Origin: Brachycybe producta
Taxonomy: Eukaryota > Arthropoda > Diplopoda > Playtdesmida > Andrognathidae
Reading direction: 5' to 3'
Assembly (NCBI GenBank): GCA_036925085.1
Contig: JAUPFP010000090.1
Span: forward strand, 186,001-250,000
DNA: 64,000 nucleotides
The notes beneath the pieces were generated by a model. It ran no database searches. It was not told the origin of the DNA and worked only from the letters and a program-made list of their open reading frames with translations. The first letter of the stretch is position 1, and every line of letters starts with the position of its first letter. Position numbers and translations under genes: made by a program. Below are positions 1 to 10,123 of the stretch, piece after piece.

Positions 1-95
1 TGAGGGTTTTGGAATTTGAATAAGTTTACTCTGCAAGCAGCTCAGATGCCCTGTGGCAGAGGGAATATTTTGACCAGAAGCAACATAGAAATTGC
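1..95 (-). mobile_element. 3' end fragment of a LINE, CAAGCAGC-type tail
   Basis: Around 30-60 the strand reads ACTCTGCAAGCAGC, followed by a GGCAGAGGG block. This matches the 3' untranslated end of the LINE copies at 19815-20345 and 34514-34848, and in inverted orientation the fragment at 5222-5320. The flank at 10-27 carries a TTTGAA-like tail instead of the ATTGTA tail of the two longer copies, so it may belong to a sister subfamily. No coding sequence is visible, and the element probably continues left of the window or is 5'-truncated. Confidence 0.5.
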
Positions 96-739
96 ATTTG
101 TCAAAATAACATAGGAGTCTATTAGCGCATGTTTTAAGTGTTAAGTTGTAAATTATTGCAAGAAATGGCAAGAAAATGAAAGTAATTTTTTTAAAAAAAA
201 TTACTAATATTTTTTTTTAATTAAAAAAAGATTTAGTTTTATTTTTAATGAGAAAAAAATTCAAAGATGGCGATTATATTCAAGAAAAGTTTCAAATGAA
301 GTATTTTTTAAGATAAAGACAATGTATTTCATTAAAAACAACAGCTGATCCTTTCTACAGTACAAACGGAAATGGTCGAAATTGCGTTAACATCATATCG
401 ATGTAAATTGCCTAACTTATATCTAAAGAGAACCTTGCATAAATTCGGCCATTTTTTATACTTCTAAAGCCGTCTACATACTGGATGACTATTGTCGGAC
501 ATATGTATCCAAACAACTTGACAATATCCTTGTCAGACGCAGCGACTTGTATCCGGATACAATGTGGCTAGTGACGTTGCGCGTCCAAACCGAATTCAGT
601 ATCTGCTGTTCAGTTCCGCAAAGAATTTGATGGCCGCCAGTCGGCAGTGCTACTGTATTTTTGTATTCGCTTCTAGATTCTCACTGAGCTATGTGTTTCC
701 CATTTGAAGTGGAAACAGAGATACAAGCAACACTCTTTG
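96..739. other. AT-rich DNA, no gene seen
   Basis: Poly-A/T tracts fill 180-310. A GC-richer patch at 470-620 holds TATCCGGATA and inexact inverted repeats (TTGTCGGACATATGTATCC and a later CAGACGC-GTATCCGGATAC), possibly a decayed element. No open frame here looks like a protein. Confidence 0.5.
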
Positions 740-944
740 ACAGGCATTTAGAAATCGGGAAGAACTTCAGTTGGCTCCTCCCTTTTTATGACGACCAGCA
801 ACTTCTAATTGGTTTGCTGTGTGGTTCGACGTTGAAAAAAGGCGGAGCATGGACGTCAGACTACAAAACCAACTAATTAGAAGTTGCCTGTCGTCAAAAA
901 AGGGCGGAGCCAACAGAAATTCTTCACAATTTCTAAATGCCTGT
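740..944 (+). mobile_element. PalA copy 1 (palindromic MITE)
   Basis: The left terminus is ACAGGCATTTAGAAATCGGG and the right end is its inverse. An 8-bp direct repeat, CACTCTTT, lies at 731-738 and 945-952 with one extra base on the left. The central CRE is damaged (CATGGACGTCAGAC) and one GC box has lost a G. Short open frames run through the copy but are frames of a palindrome, not a gene. Confidence 0.9.
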
Positions 945-1626
945 CACTCTTTCATGTTAAGCTGGTTGGATCCATACTCGGACGATGTTGCTTTGTATAC
1001 GGCCAATGTTTCAGGCTATTATTGCCCAGACTGTACAAGAGAGGGGGGGCTTAAGAATATTATAATTTAAAGATGGACACTAAAGAATGTTTACTCTAAA
1101 AACCCAACCATTTGAGAAAGAATGTATCTTAAGTTTTCATCTCACTGGGTGGGACCCCCACTTATAACGTTTTTAACTACAGGAACACCAACCACCATCA
1201 TCCCCATATAATAATTATTATGAAAACATCCTCTTCTCCTTTTTTTCCTCCATTCTCGCTATTAAAACCCCACCATCTTTTTTTATTTGAAGATGTTTTT
1301 CAAGAAGCATCTTCAGTCACAAAACTCTTCTTCTTGTGATAACAAATTGTTACTAAAAGGAATTTTTACTCTCAAGAGTTTTGTCTCGTCTGTTAATATT
1401 TAAAAGTGACCTCTAAACAAAAGTGAAAAAGGTCATCTGGCCAGACACAAAAACCACAAAATGTCTGATCTTCTTCTACTTGTGTCACAAGAATAATACT
1501 GATGTCTGGTTGCAACAAAAAAATCCCAAGCATCTCTTTTGTGACATTAGTGATTTTTTAAAATGCAAACATTTCAGATGTAAAATTTATAAATAAAACT
1601 ATTAAAACTTTTGCTAGTTAAAAGGA
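945..1626. other. AT-rich DNA, no gene seen
   Basis: Low-complexity A/T-rich sequence with no recognisable repeat family or protein-like frame. Confidence 0.5.
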
Positions 1627-1790
1627 TTAGGGAAGAATCACACATGCTGAATAAAATCTGGCTGAATTTCAACTTTGTAAGGAATTTAACAGAAGCGCCT
1701 TATATCTTTCAGTGCAAATTACCATAGTAATAGTCTTGATTTTTATTTCTAATTTGTGCTGAGTTTTCAGCATGTGTGATTCTTCCCTAA
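1627..1790. mobile_element. Short MITE with ~25-bp terminal inverted repeats (X1)
   Basis: The ends are TTAGGGAAGAATCACACATG and its exact inverse at 1771-1790, with the inverted match running to about 25 bp. The element is 160-164 bp. Flanks are compatible with a TA duplication if the ends are GGGAAG...CTTCCC, as for Tc1/mariner-type MITEs, but TTA/TAA readings are also possible. A related fragment in inverse orientation lies at 10460-10545. Confidence 0.8.
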
Positions 1791-1879
1791 CTGTTAATTT
1801 CTGGTTATTCTAAGTAAAGACCTACGCCCATAGGGGTTAGTGGGCCTCATGGATTGGGGGGGCCTAAGAAAATATCACC

Positions 1880-2060
1880 ATTTCTGCTTTCCTTTTGCGT
1901 TCTGGATTACAACAGAAAAAAAAGCACTTCAAAGGCCATAAAGAGCAGAAATTCGGAGGAGAAGCCAGAAAATAATGATGCAATTTCAAGAACTCCTTTC
2001 TATTGGCTAGTAACGCTTAATTTCTGCGTGCGTCAGCAAGAAAAATTTTTAACCTTTTTT
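1880..2060. mobile_element. Fragment of family Y
   Basis: Blocks such as CTTTCCTTTTGCGTTC and CTTTCTATTGGCTAGTAAC, plus CAGCAAGAA, occur in the same order inside the inverted-repeat element at 25835-26053. Ends are not preserved here. Confidence 0.45.
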
Positions 2061-2094
2061 CTGTCAACTTTTTCTGCCTTATAAATAGAAGAGA

Positions 2095-2460
2095 TTTGAA
2101 TTGAGATTGGTTTATATGAACAGATGATTTTTGAACACTTTGATTTTTTGAACAACCTGTCTTTCGGATGCAAAATAAATAGAAATTAAGTGTTTTTAAA
2201 AAACTAGAAAGGTAGCTCAATCACTTAAGGGTATTTTCATGTTTGATATCTTTTAAAGTAAACATTTTACGTTGTGTCATTTTCAAACTCAGATAAAAAG
2301 TTTATTTTGAAAGATACCAACATGAAAATATTCTTAAGTAATTAAGCTGCCCTTCTAGTTTCTAAAAAAAAATAAGTTTCTCTTCATTTTGTACATGCAA
2401 GAAGACAAAAAATAATCAAGAGTTCAAGAGGCATGTTTACAGTTTAAAAAAACCTTTTAA
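2095..2460. mobile_element. Fold1 copy 1 (foldback element)
   Basis: Inverted arms carry AAACTAGAAAGGTAGCTCAA near 2201 and TTAAGCTGCCCTTCTAGTTT near 2345. Inside are TTTTCATGTTTGATATC and its inverse ACCAACATGAAAATA. Outer parts match ...GAACTCTTGAT-TCTGTCTTTCAG... of other copies. It is a foldback with no coding capacity. Confidence 0.8.
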
Positions 2461-2581
2461 GACAAAAATCGCTTTTCAGTCGCATTTTTCCTGCATGTGG
2501 GATCTTGGCTTTGATATAAACCAATTATGGTACAAAGGATTGAGTGTTCTTGAATCAAGTTTTCTTTGAAAAGTCATTCAC

Positions 2582-2584
<3 letters not shown>

Positions 2585-2620
<36 letters not shown>
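2585..2620. repeat. (GA)n microsatellite
   Basis: An uninterrupted GA dinucleotide run of about 18 units between Fold1 and AT-rich DNA. Confidence 0.95.
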
Positions 2621-2624
<4 letters not shown>

Positions 2625-3477
2625 AGTTGAAACTAGTTTATATTAACGAATTGAATGAAGCATTGCTTATCAGTTACGACATCTATTGGCAACTTGATTA
2701 ACCAAGTAATCTGTTATTTGTTATCTACTGACGTTTTGAGAAAAAAATAGGTTGGAGGAGAACGTGGAGGAGGGTTTTGGGTCTTTCTCGGCCCCCTTAC
2801 TCCCTCGCTTCTATATTCTATGTACGTTTTACACTAAAAACGACCACCACCACCACCCCATTTCACTTGAATGAGTGAATCGACAATGGGGTTTGTCCAG
2901 TACGATAACGAGCTAGTGGCCACACTTAAGACCATCATTTCCTCCAATATATATATAATATATAATGGAAACTGTTTTTTCTGTCTTCGTTTTTTTTTTT
3001 GCGCCAATCGGAAATCGACAAGAAACCGAAAGAGAGAAGAAAAAAAACCTTAGCCAATATTTTTTCTCCTCTCACACTTTCTTTTTGCCCGTGTGATCTT
3101 TTCAGCAATTAGCTTCAACACATGACCAACCTCAAAAAGATAAAGAACTTTTATTTGGATGTAATAAGAAGTAGTATAAGTACCCCTTTTCTGCCCCCCC
3201 CCCCTTTGCTCCTTACTTGAAAGTGCGCCACCTTCCCCCCTAACTCTCAACTCAATCTCGCGCTTATTCTTTTTCTCAGCTTCTTCCATCATTTCTGGCT
3301 CTCAGTCCCTCACTCACCCCTTACCTCTTAATACACAACAAGTCAAATATAAATCTTATTCCAGAAGATCGGAAGAAAAAGAAACATCAACTCAAAATAT
3401 CCCACATAATAACATGCCTCTCCCTATCTAATCATCCTTTAAAGAGTCCAAATTTCGTCACTAGAGGCACTCAAGAG
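2621..3477. other. Low-complexity DNA, no gene seen
   Basis: Contains a CCA run near 2840-2860, a TA-rich patch near 2948-2965, and a long pyrimidine-rich stretch at 3060-3360 with C tracts. No conserved frame or repeat ends were found. Confidence 0.5.
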
Positions 3478-3684
3478 ACAGGCATTTAGAAATCGGGAAG
3501 AACATAAGTTGGCTCCGCCCTTTTTATAACGACCGGCAACTTCTAATTGGTTGGTTATGTAGTTTGACGTCACATGCTCCGCCCTTTTCAACGTCGAACC
3601 ACACAACAAACCAATTAGAAGTTGCTGGTCGTCATAAAAAGGGCGGAGCCAACTTATGTTCTTCCCGATTTTCTAAATGCCTGT
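3478..3684 (-). mobile_element. PalA copy 2 (best-preserved termini)
   Basis: This is the reference copy. An 8-bp target duplication CTCAAGAG sits at 3470-3477 and 3685-3692, flush with ACAGGCA...TGCCTGT ends, and the element is 207 bp. From the outside inwards each arm has TTAGAAATCGGG, GGCTCCGCCC, TTTTTATAACGACC and AACTTCTAATTGG. The asymmetric centre has CATGCTCCGCCC and TGACGTCA. The palindrome is nearly complete and there is no ORF of interest. The 8-bp duplication fits hAT; other copies show 9 bp, so Merlin- or MULE-type insertion cannot be excluded. Confidence 0.95.
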
Positions 3685-3699
3685 CTCAAGAGTAGATGA

Positions 3700-3968
3700 A
3701 AATCGCTGTATCCATTACAGCTCTACAATTATGCCCATATGGATGGGGCAATGGACTTTTGTAAAAACCTGGACAAGGGCATTTTTATGAAAGAAGCCAA
3801 TGAGTTTTATGATCCTCATGGCACAGGTGGGATTCAGTTTACTAGGTGAGTTTTGTAGGCTCCATGGGCCTGGAGTGTTTTGTAGACCTGGTGGACTTTT
3901 GGAAAACCTCAACCCATGAGCCTCTTGGGATTTATGGCCCTTGTGAACATGGTAGACTCTGCTCACTA
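3700..3968. other. GC-richer unclassified segment
   Basis: Compositionally unlike its neighbours, with repeated words such as CCATGGGCCTGGAG, TTTTGTAGACCTGG and CATGAGCCTCTTGGG. A short minus-strand open frame (3715-3966) has no recognisable domain. It could be a decayed repeat or an old exon-like fragment; I cannot decide. Confidence 0.3.
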
Positions 3969-3971
3969 TAA

Positions 3972-4438
3972 AGCCCCTATAACACTAGCAACTTTTGATG
4001 AAACTTTGAGACAATAAAACTTGCAATGTGACATGCAACTTCTTTGTTTATAGTGTGATATGACATTGAAACTTGATAAAAACTTTCTTTTCAACTAGTG
4101 TTGAGACTCAAGTCTCATTGAGTTGCACATGTTCAACTTCTGAAGAGACTTTTTTTATGAAACATTCTGACAAACAACCAATCAATCAGGGTTGTATGCC
4201 AGAAATGACATCAAACTTGACTGAATTTCCCCAGTTTCATGAATTCCTGTTAGCTGATCATAATGGCTTCCATAATGTGGACACAAAAGAAATTTCGAAA
4301 ACTTGAATGGAATTAATTTGTAAAACTAGTTTCATGTGTAATGTAGAAGTTTTATTACCAAAGTTCTAGTTGCAAGTCACATTACAAACTGCATTGTGCA
4401 AGTTGCATTAAAAGTAGTTGCTAAGTGTGACAGGGGCT
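3972..4438. mobile_element. Harbinger-like MITE Hb-1 with TAA duplication
   Basis: TAA at 3969-3971 and 4439-4441 flanks inverted ends AGCCCCTATAACACTAGCAA and its partner TTGCTAAGTGTGACAGGGGCT. The element is 467 bp. A TWA 3-bp duplication and AGCCCC-type ends are typical of PIF/Harbinger MITEs. Inverted subterminal repeats such as TTGCAATGTGACATGCAACT recur near the right end. The internal short frame (4073-4306) has no transposase or Myb-like features. Confidence 0.85.
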
Positions 4439-4441
4439 TAA

Positions 4442-5220
4442 CAGTTAAATTTGGTGGAATTTTTTGTCACTGAAAATATGATTGTGTCTTATCTGTGGGA
4501 CTTGATAAAACTAACAACAACAACAATAACTAAAAATGTGTACTTTTAACTTGTAGTTTGCGGATCGATCATCATCATCATCCACCGCAAAATTCAATTT
4601 AAAATGAAGCTAGAAAATAAAAATCAAGTTTTTTTTGTAATTGTCAAGTGCCGAGCTGGTTCAGTAGTTAATAATATTGATTTTATCAAAAGAAAATATC
4701 CAGCTCTCTGTATTTAATTAATTCTCTACCTTGAGATGCCGTATGGACCTTATGATGGTTGGTACACAATATGGCTGATTTTACCTCCCTTTAAAAGTCA
4801 TAGATAAAAAGGGGTCAAGAGATGGGGGTTATTATATTATGATCAACTGACATTTTTGAACGTGACAAGAGACAAGATTTCATTTAGAAAAACACAACAC
4901 AAATTGCTCCACATAGAGATTAATGATAAAACACAGAAAGGGTCTGCGCGCGTCTGATTGGCTAACTAGAAAATTGAACGTCTAGACTGTTAGGTTACTA
5001 CTGTCAAAGTAAAAAAAAAAAAGAAAATTTGCAATTACTTGACATTATGCAAATGGAGTTCAGACACTTGGGTGCGCTGAACACTGTTATTGACTGCAAG
5101 TTTTAACTCAATAACCAAAAGCGACCTCTATGTGATGAAAACAATGCATTAATTCTACTGGACCAGAGGAAGCAGTGTCCAGAAAATGCTGCAATTGTTA
5201 TTGGGTTCATTATATCTTTG
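4442..5220. other. AT-rich DNA, possible tRNA-like A box, no gene seen
   Basis: GCTGGTTCAGTAGTTAA at about 4655-4671 resembles a tRNA/SINE A box, but no B box follows at proper spacing. The remainder is AT-rich with GCGCGCGTCTGATTGGCTAA near 4945. Confidence 0.4.
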
Positions 5221-5221
5221 T

Positions 5222-5320
5222 GTTTTGACAATGCATTTTGCATGCTGCTGCAATTAGATTTTTGTCCCTCTGCCACATTACAGCATGGCTGCTTGCAGAG
5301 TAATTTTTCAAATTCAAATT
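5222..5320 (+). mobile_element. 3' end fragment of a LINE
   Basis: CCCTCTGCCAC and GGCTGCTTGCAGAGTAA are the plus-strand version of the tail at 1-95 and of the LINE copies at 19.8 and 34.5 kb. The tail reads TTTTTCAAATTCAAATTA, a degenerate TTTGAA repeat. No coding part remains. Confidence 0.55.
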
Positions 5321-5330
5321 AATACGGTTT

Positions 5331-5393
5331 ATGGAGGTCGCTGGCGCCATCTACCTTGCTTTTACACAAGTATTTTTCTCTGGAACCCACTTA
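5331..5393 (+). repeat. Short conserved repeat AI, copy 1, with CTCF-like core
   Basis: TATGGAGGTCGCTGGCGCCATCTACCTTGC-type sequence followed by TTTACACAAGTATTTT and a TGGA(A/G)(T/C)CCACTT end, matching 29349-29415. It holds GCGCCATCT at 5344-5352, the reverse complement of AGATGGCGC. No inverted ends were found, so it may be a fragment. Confidence 0.6.
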
Positions 5394-5446
5394 AGGACCA
5401 AATGCCAGAAAATTCAATGACAATTCATGACTACCGTTAGGCAACT

Positions 5447-5530
5447 TGAAGTCGTCTTCATACATTTTGCAGCGCCATCTATTGTGTAACCTAATAACCT
5501 AACCTAAAGACAACCCTCGAAGTCGAGCAC
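5447..5530 (+). repeat. Repeat H, copy 1, with CCTAACCTAA block
   Basis: Contains GTCTTCATACATTTTGCAGC, GCGCCATCTATTGTGTAACC and AACCTAACCTAAAGAC in the same order as 21440-21520 and, inverted, 19011-19095. Downstream CAAGTCTCTTGATGCTAC (to about 5550) continues the family. It could be an arthropod-type short dispersed repeat. Confidence 0.65.
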
Positions 5531-5562
5531 TATCAAGTCTCTTGATGCTACTCAATTCATAG

Positions 5563-5753
5563 ACGGGCAGTTCTGCCCAGAACTAAGATGTCGTTTGCCC
5601 CGCCCTTTTATATGAACGTCAGTCCAAATATCAACCAATTAGAAATTGCCATCCCACATAAAAAAGCGGGGCATGTGACATCAGACCAAGTAACAATGAC
5701 GCTCATAAAAGGGCGGAGCAAACAAAATTGTAGTGCTGGGCAGAACTGCCTGT
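5563..5753 (+). mobile_element. PalB copy 1
   Basis: Starts ACGGGCAGTTCTGCCCAG and ends CTGGGCAGAACTGCCTGT. It shares the PalA/PalC core: CCCCGCCC, ATATCAACCAATTAGAAATT and GGGGCATGTGACATCAGACC (TGACATCA replaces TGACGTCA). The terminal GGCAGTTCTGCC is itself a small hairpin. No convincing target duplication at this copy. Confidence 0.85.
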
Positions 5754-5794
5754 TGCTGACGATAGTTTGAATGAATAAATGAATGCCCATGAAT

Positions 5795-5933
5795 ACAGGC
5801 AGTTCTGTCCAGCACTAAAATTTTGTTTGCCCCGCCCTTTTATGAGCGTCATCAATTTCTAATTGGTTACTTGATCTGGTGTCATTAAAAGGGCGGGGCA
5901 AACGAAATTTTAGTGCTGGACAGAACTACCTAT
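5795..5933 (+). mobile_element. PalB copy 2, internally shortened
   Basis: Left end ACAGGCAGTTCTGTCCAGCA, right end GTGCTGGACAGAACTACCTA. The central CRE-like block is deleted, leaving about 139 bp. PalA copy 3 is inserted at its right end, so the last bases of PalB form part of the PalA target duplication. Confidence 0.85.
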
Positions 5934-5937
5934 TCAT

Positions 5938-6145
5938 ACAGGCAGTTAGTAATTGGGAAGAACTTCAGTTGGCTCCGCCCTTGGTATGACGACCAGCAAC
6001 TTCTAATTGGTTTGTTGTGTGGTTCGACGTTGAAAAGGGCGCGGAGCATGTGACGTCAGACTACATAACCAACCAATTAGAAGTTGCCGGTCGTCATAAA
6101 AGGGGGGGAGCCAACTGAAGTTCTCCCCAATTTCTAACTGCCTGT
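5938..6145 (+). mobile_element. PalA copy 3
   Basis: ACAGGCAGTTAGTAATTGGG...TAACTGCCTGT with 9-bp flush direct repeats CCTATTCAT at 5929-5937 and 6146-6154. The centre has the GCATGTGACGTCAGAC block intact. The right arm has a G-tract expansion (AAAAGGGGGGGAGCC). Confidence 0.9.
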
Positions 6146-6591
6146 CCTATTCATCAGCAAGGTTTTAAAAAGCAAACAAACGAAATCTGATCAAAAGAGA
6201 ATAGAAATCGCAACCAAAATCGCACTTTTCTGCGAAAACAGCAGAAATATTTACCTTTTTTTTTCTTTTGCCTTTTTTCTCCCACTAAATATAGATAAGT
6301 TTAAGCATTTTTTTTCCTCTCAATTTTTTTTTTCTGACAATATTACACAGACGCACACAAATGCAATGGGTTACCTACCTACCCATCATGAAAATTTTAT
6401 TAGTTACACATGCAAGAAGAAAATGAGCAAAAAAAAAAAGACATTGACAATTCAAAGTTGCGTCAGCACTTGACTGTCTTCCATATTAGTTATCTTACCT
6501 ATCCATCTATTTAATGGATCTGTCATCTTACTGTATATTACAGTGTGTACCAAAACATACTTTACCCTTCCTAACCTAACCATAAAAAGCT
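6146..6591. other. AT-rich DNA, no gene seen
   Basis: Homopolymer A and T tracts with CTAACCTAACC near 6570-6580. No frames or repeat ends recognised. Confidence 0.5.
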
Positions 6592-6803
6592 ACAGGCAAT
6601 TAGAAATCGGAACAAGCAGAAGTTGACTCCGCCCCTTTTTTATGACCGGCAATTTCTAATTGGTTGGTTATGTAGTCTGACGTCACATGCTCCGCGCCCT
6701 TTTCAACGTCGAACACCACACAACAAACCAATTAGAAGTTGCCGGTCGTCATAAAAAAGGGGGCGGAGTCAACTTCTGCTTGTCCCGATTTCTAATTGCC
6801 TGT
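6592..6803 (-). mobile_element. PalA copy 4
   Basis: ACAGGCAATTAGAAATCGG ends with 9-bp flush duplications TAAAAAGCT at 6583-6591 and 6804-6812. Central CTGACGTCACATGCTCCGC is intact. Its right flank abuts Fold1 copy 2. Confidence 0.9.
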
Positions 6804-6808
6804 TAAAA

Positions 6809-6961
6809 AGCTTACTTTGAAAGATACCAAATATGAAAATAACCTCGAAGTGATTGAGCTACCCTTCTAGTTTTTAAAAGACATTCAAGTTTCTCTTCAT
6901 TTTGCACCTGAATGACCCGAATTAATCAAAGAGTTCGAGAAGGCCCCATTTACACTTTAAG
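6809..6961 (+). mobile_element. Fold1 copy 2, right half
   Basis: TTTGAAAGATACC, ATGAAAATAACC, GATTGAGCTACCCTTCTAGT and TTCATTTTGCACCTGAA appear in Fold1 order. The left arm is missing, apparently lost where PalA copy 4 is inserted. Confidence 0.75.
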
Positions 6962-7027
6962 TAAATCCATAGCTCTAAATGCAAACTGAACCTAAAAGCC
7001 TCAAGTGCTTAGAACCTAAGTGCTTTA

Positions 7028-7595
7028 TTACAGAAAAGGCCATAAATTGTGACAATCATACATTATGATGTCACTCCTTCGGAGCTTATTATTTTATGAC
7101 TTATCATATTATACTTTACCCGACTCACTGGCACTCATATGACAAGATTTAGCATAGTAGTTGTTTGTAAATTGCTTTTTATGCTAATTACAAGGTTGTG
7201 AGAGCTAGATCGGACAATTTACTGTAATATTACAGTCATATTTTCGAATTTGTACTGGTACTTCTGGTTATTTACCTTCAAGGGTAATTAATAATAATGT
7301 AATGAGTCTAATGACTGAATACGGTAATACCAACTTAGAAAACTTGTTGCAAAACATAGGTGTCATTACAGAAAGATAATAACACTTGTCATATTAGAGT
7401 AAACTGTCTTATTTAAGTTAATTAACCTTGTAACAGTCACCAAAACAAATTACAAAATATCATTCTGACATTAAATATTGTCATAAGAATGTTTTTGACT
7501 GCTGGTGTACAACATATGATAGTTATAAAATAATAAATGAATAAACAGTGACATAATAAGGTATAATTGTCACAACTTTATTACTATTTCTGTAA
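7028..7595. mobile_element. Inverted-repeat element with ~47-bp arms
   Basis: Arms at 7028-7074 and 7549-7595 match over most of 47 bp: TTACAGAAA, AATTGTGACAAT and ATGATGTCAC are mirrored by GTGACATAAT, AATTGTCACAA and TTTCTGTAA. A third copy of the end (ATTACAGAAAGATAATAACA) lies inside at about 7366-7385. TA|CAG ends would suit a Tc1/mariner-type MITE. No coding frame. Confidence 0.7.
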
Positions 7596-7887
7596 TTGAT
7601 GCCCCCTAGTGTTTCTTCATTACGAATAATTACAGTCAAGCTGACAAAACACAAACAAAACAGAAAGTCAAGTGTTTCAAGACAATTTTAAAACATTTCT
7701 ACGACTTTTCATTTTTGATTGCAATTTCACAAACTATTCCATGTTCCGCCGCAAGTCGGTAAACATCAAAAGATTTGTGTTTTGTCTCGATATTACGCAA
7801 CATTTTGTCAACTTTTAGTCTTGTCTGTGCAGTGTGCGGGACAGTTAGAACGGAACAGAAGTGTAGTTTGCATAGGATAGCTTTAGC
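7596..7887. other. AT-rich spacer with CTCF-like site
   Basis: GATGCCCCCTAGTGT at about 7598-7612 is the reverse complement of ACACTAGGGGGCATC, which fits most of the CTCF consensus. Otherwise unremarkable. Confidence 0.4.
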
Positions 7888-8093
7888 AAAGGCAGTTAGA
7901 AATCTGGGAGAACTTCAATTGGCTCCGCCCTTTTTATGACGGATGCAACTTCTAATTGGTTGGTTATGTAGTCTGCCGTCAGATGCTCCGCCCTTTTCAA
8001 CGTCGAACCACACAACAAACCAATTAGAAGTTGCCGGTCGTCATAACAAGGGGCGGAGCCAACCGAAGTTCTCCCCGATTTCTAACTGCCTAT
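7888..8093 (-). mobile_element. PalA copy 5, decayed
   Basis: Both ends are mutated (AAAGGCA and TGCCTAT) and the CRE reads TGCCGTCA. Both arms otherwise align with the family. No convincing duplication. Confidence 0.85.
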
Positions 8094-8216
8094 GTTATAA
8101 CCAGTTCGCTTTCTTTTAAAAATCCTGCTTTTTCTAGCTGTTTTTGTCTCCAACTCATGTTGCACTTTTGTCACTTTGATGTGGATAGGGCACCATAGGG
8201 CCCATTATCGTATTAC

Positions 8217-8528
8217 TAGGGCTCGGATTTTGATGCAACATCAACCGGAATGTTTCTCAATATGTGGCCCAATTGCCAATTGTGAAGTGACAACCTCGTT
8301 TAGATAACAAAAAAATTGTTCTTTCTAAATTAAAAAAAAAATGGTTAGAGGCTAGAAGTCTAGTTGACAACTGATAACTAGACATCTAGCCTCTCTAACC
8401 AGCCTTTTCTGATTAGAAAAAGCATAATTGCAGTTGTTCTAATGATGATGATGATGACTTCACAATTGGCACTTGTGCCACAAATTGAGAAACATTCCGG
8501 TTGATATTGCATCAAAATCCAAGCCCTT
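8217..8528. mobile_element. hAT-like MITE, TAGGGCTCGG family (E1)
   Basis: Inverted arms of ~70 bp start TAGGGCTCGGATTTTGATGC, then TGTTTCTCAATATGTGGCCC and GCCAATTGTGAAGTGAC, with mirrored blocks on the right. Flanking 8-mers CGTATTAC (8209-8216) and CTTATTAC (8529-8536) match at 7 of 8. Inside are GGTTAGAGGCTAGAAGTCTA and its inverse. YAGGG-type ends plus an 8-bp duplication point to hAT. Confidence 0.85.
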
Positions 8529-9096
8529 CTTATTACCCTAGTATTGGTCCTAGGAAGCTAGGAACACCCTGTATATAGGTAGAATTTCAAAAAAAAAATA
8601 CTCGATTTTTCTTTTTATCTTTCAACAAAAAAAAACCTTATTTTTAATATTAAATGAAGGAAGAAGAAGAAGAAAAAGTTTTCGTTTCTGTTTTTCGTTC
8701 TTTTCAATGCCATTAGTTGAAGAGATTCTTCTTTTCTTGTTCTGACATTTATTTGTTCAAAAAAAAAATTCTACAAAAATAAGTCAAAATAAGATGTAAA
8801 AATCTACACACAAAAAAGTCTCACTCAGTAAAATTTATCAGAAAACAAATAGAAGTGACATTTGTGAAAACAACCAAAAAAACTTTCACTTTTTTTCTAG
8901 TGTTTCTCCCCCCCCCCCCCCTCCTCCTCTCCCTCCTGTGGAGAAATAAGTTTAAATCAAAAAAACCAAGATGGCTGCCAATAAATTCAATATTCTCATA
9001 ATAATATATACACTATATATTTTATTATATAATAATGAACACAAAACGGAAATCCGTAACAAAAAAAAATATGGTCGTATCGGAAATGTCATTATT
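8529..9096. other. Low-complexity DNA, no gene seen
   Basis: Starts with AACACCCTGTATATAGG (8562-8578), a mariner-end-like word. Then A-rich and AGA-rich stretches, and a C/CT tract at 8900-8935. Confidence 0.5.
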
Positions 9097-9447
9097 TAGG
9101 GCTCGAATTTCTATGCCCTATTTCTCAATCTGAGGCTCAAGGGCCAATTGTAAAGTAACAACCATTCCCCCACCCCATCACAGGCAGTTAGAAATAGGTG
9201 AAAACTTCAGTTGGCTCCGCCCTTGTTATGACGACTGGCAACTTCGAATTGGCTGGTTATGTAGTCTGACGTTGAAAAGGGCGGAGCATGTGACGTCAGA
9301 CTTCATAACCAGCCAATTAGAAGTTGTCAGTCTCTAACCAACCTTTCTGATTTGAAAAAGCATAACTGCAGTTGTTTCAATGATTGGATTCTTGGGTCAC
9401 AAATTGAGAAACCTTTGCTTTGATATTGCATAAAAATCCGAGCCCTA
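9097..9447. mobile_element. hAT-like MITE, TAGGGCTCGG family (E2)
   Basis: TAGGGCTCGAATTTCTATGC at the left and ATAAAAATCCGAGCCCTA at the right, with the family's TTTCTCAATCTGAGG and CACAAATTGAGAAACC blocks. PalA copy 6 is inserted inside. Target duplication not clear. Confidence 0.8.
9180..9332 (+). mobile_element. PalA copy 6, right end lost
   Basis: ACAGGCAGTTAGAAATAGG start; the sequence stops after AATTAGAAGTTG, without the terminal 40 bp of the right arm. The centre is a mosaic: TAGTCTGACGTTGAAAAGG on the left joined to the normal GCATGTGACGTCAGAC. Confidence 0.85.
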
Positions 9448-10123
9448 GGATTCATTACAATTATTTTACTACACATGAGGTCCTTAGCCTCCTCCCTCCC
9501 TCCCTCCCTTTCTTCAAGTTAATGATTCTTTTTTTCTTGTGTTGTTGGCCCATCATCATCCTCCTCCTCCTCTGATCAGATGATGATGTGGTCAACTGCT
9601 GTAATTAGTTAACGATTGAATGATTCGAACACACAAAACAAGACTCCATATCTTGCAATTCGATTGACTCCAAAAACTGGTCCAAATCAGAAGAAATAAA
9701 ACCCGTTTTCCCCTCCCTCTTCCTCTCTCTCCATGTCTTAAACACCAAATATCCATCCAAGAATCCCTACTTTTCTTTACTTCATTCCCCATAACCCTTT
9801 TTTTTAGTGCTGAACACACACACACACTGAGCAATAATACACCATTATAATGATATGGTAGAAAGTACTAATAGTAAAAGAAGAAAACACATTTCTAGTG
9901 TTTGTAACATGTTATTAAATTGGTAGAGGAGTTGTTTTGTCTTGACAGCTAATATAAACGGGACCTAGTATAGTTATTATAGCTTGGATAGTACATTGTT
10001 ATAGTTATAGGACAGGTTAAATGAACCATTATTGGTTCTAACCATTCTTACCATGTGTTATTAATTTTTGTAATAATTCTATTATTTTTGAACACACTCT
10101 GTACAGTGTACGAATTTCTAGAG
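9448..10123. other. Low-complexity DNA, no gene seen
   Basis: CCTCCCTCCCTCCC (9488-9510), CCTCCTCCTCCTCTG (about 9559-9573) and an (AC)n run at 9814-9828. No credible gene. Confidence 0.5.

Noticed and set aside
4651..4740. tRNA or SINE from GCTGGTTCAGTAGTTAA
   Set aside because: A-box resemblance only; no B box within 30-60 bp.
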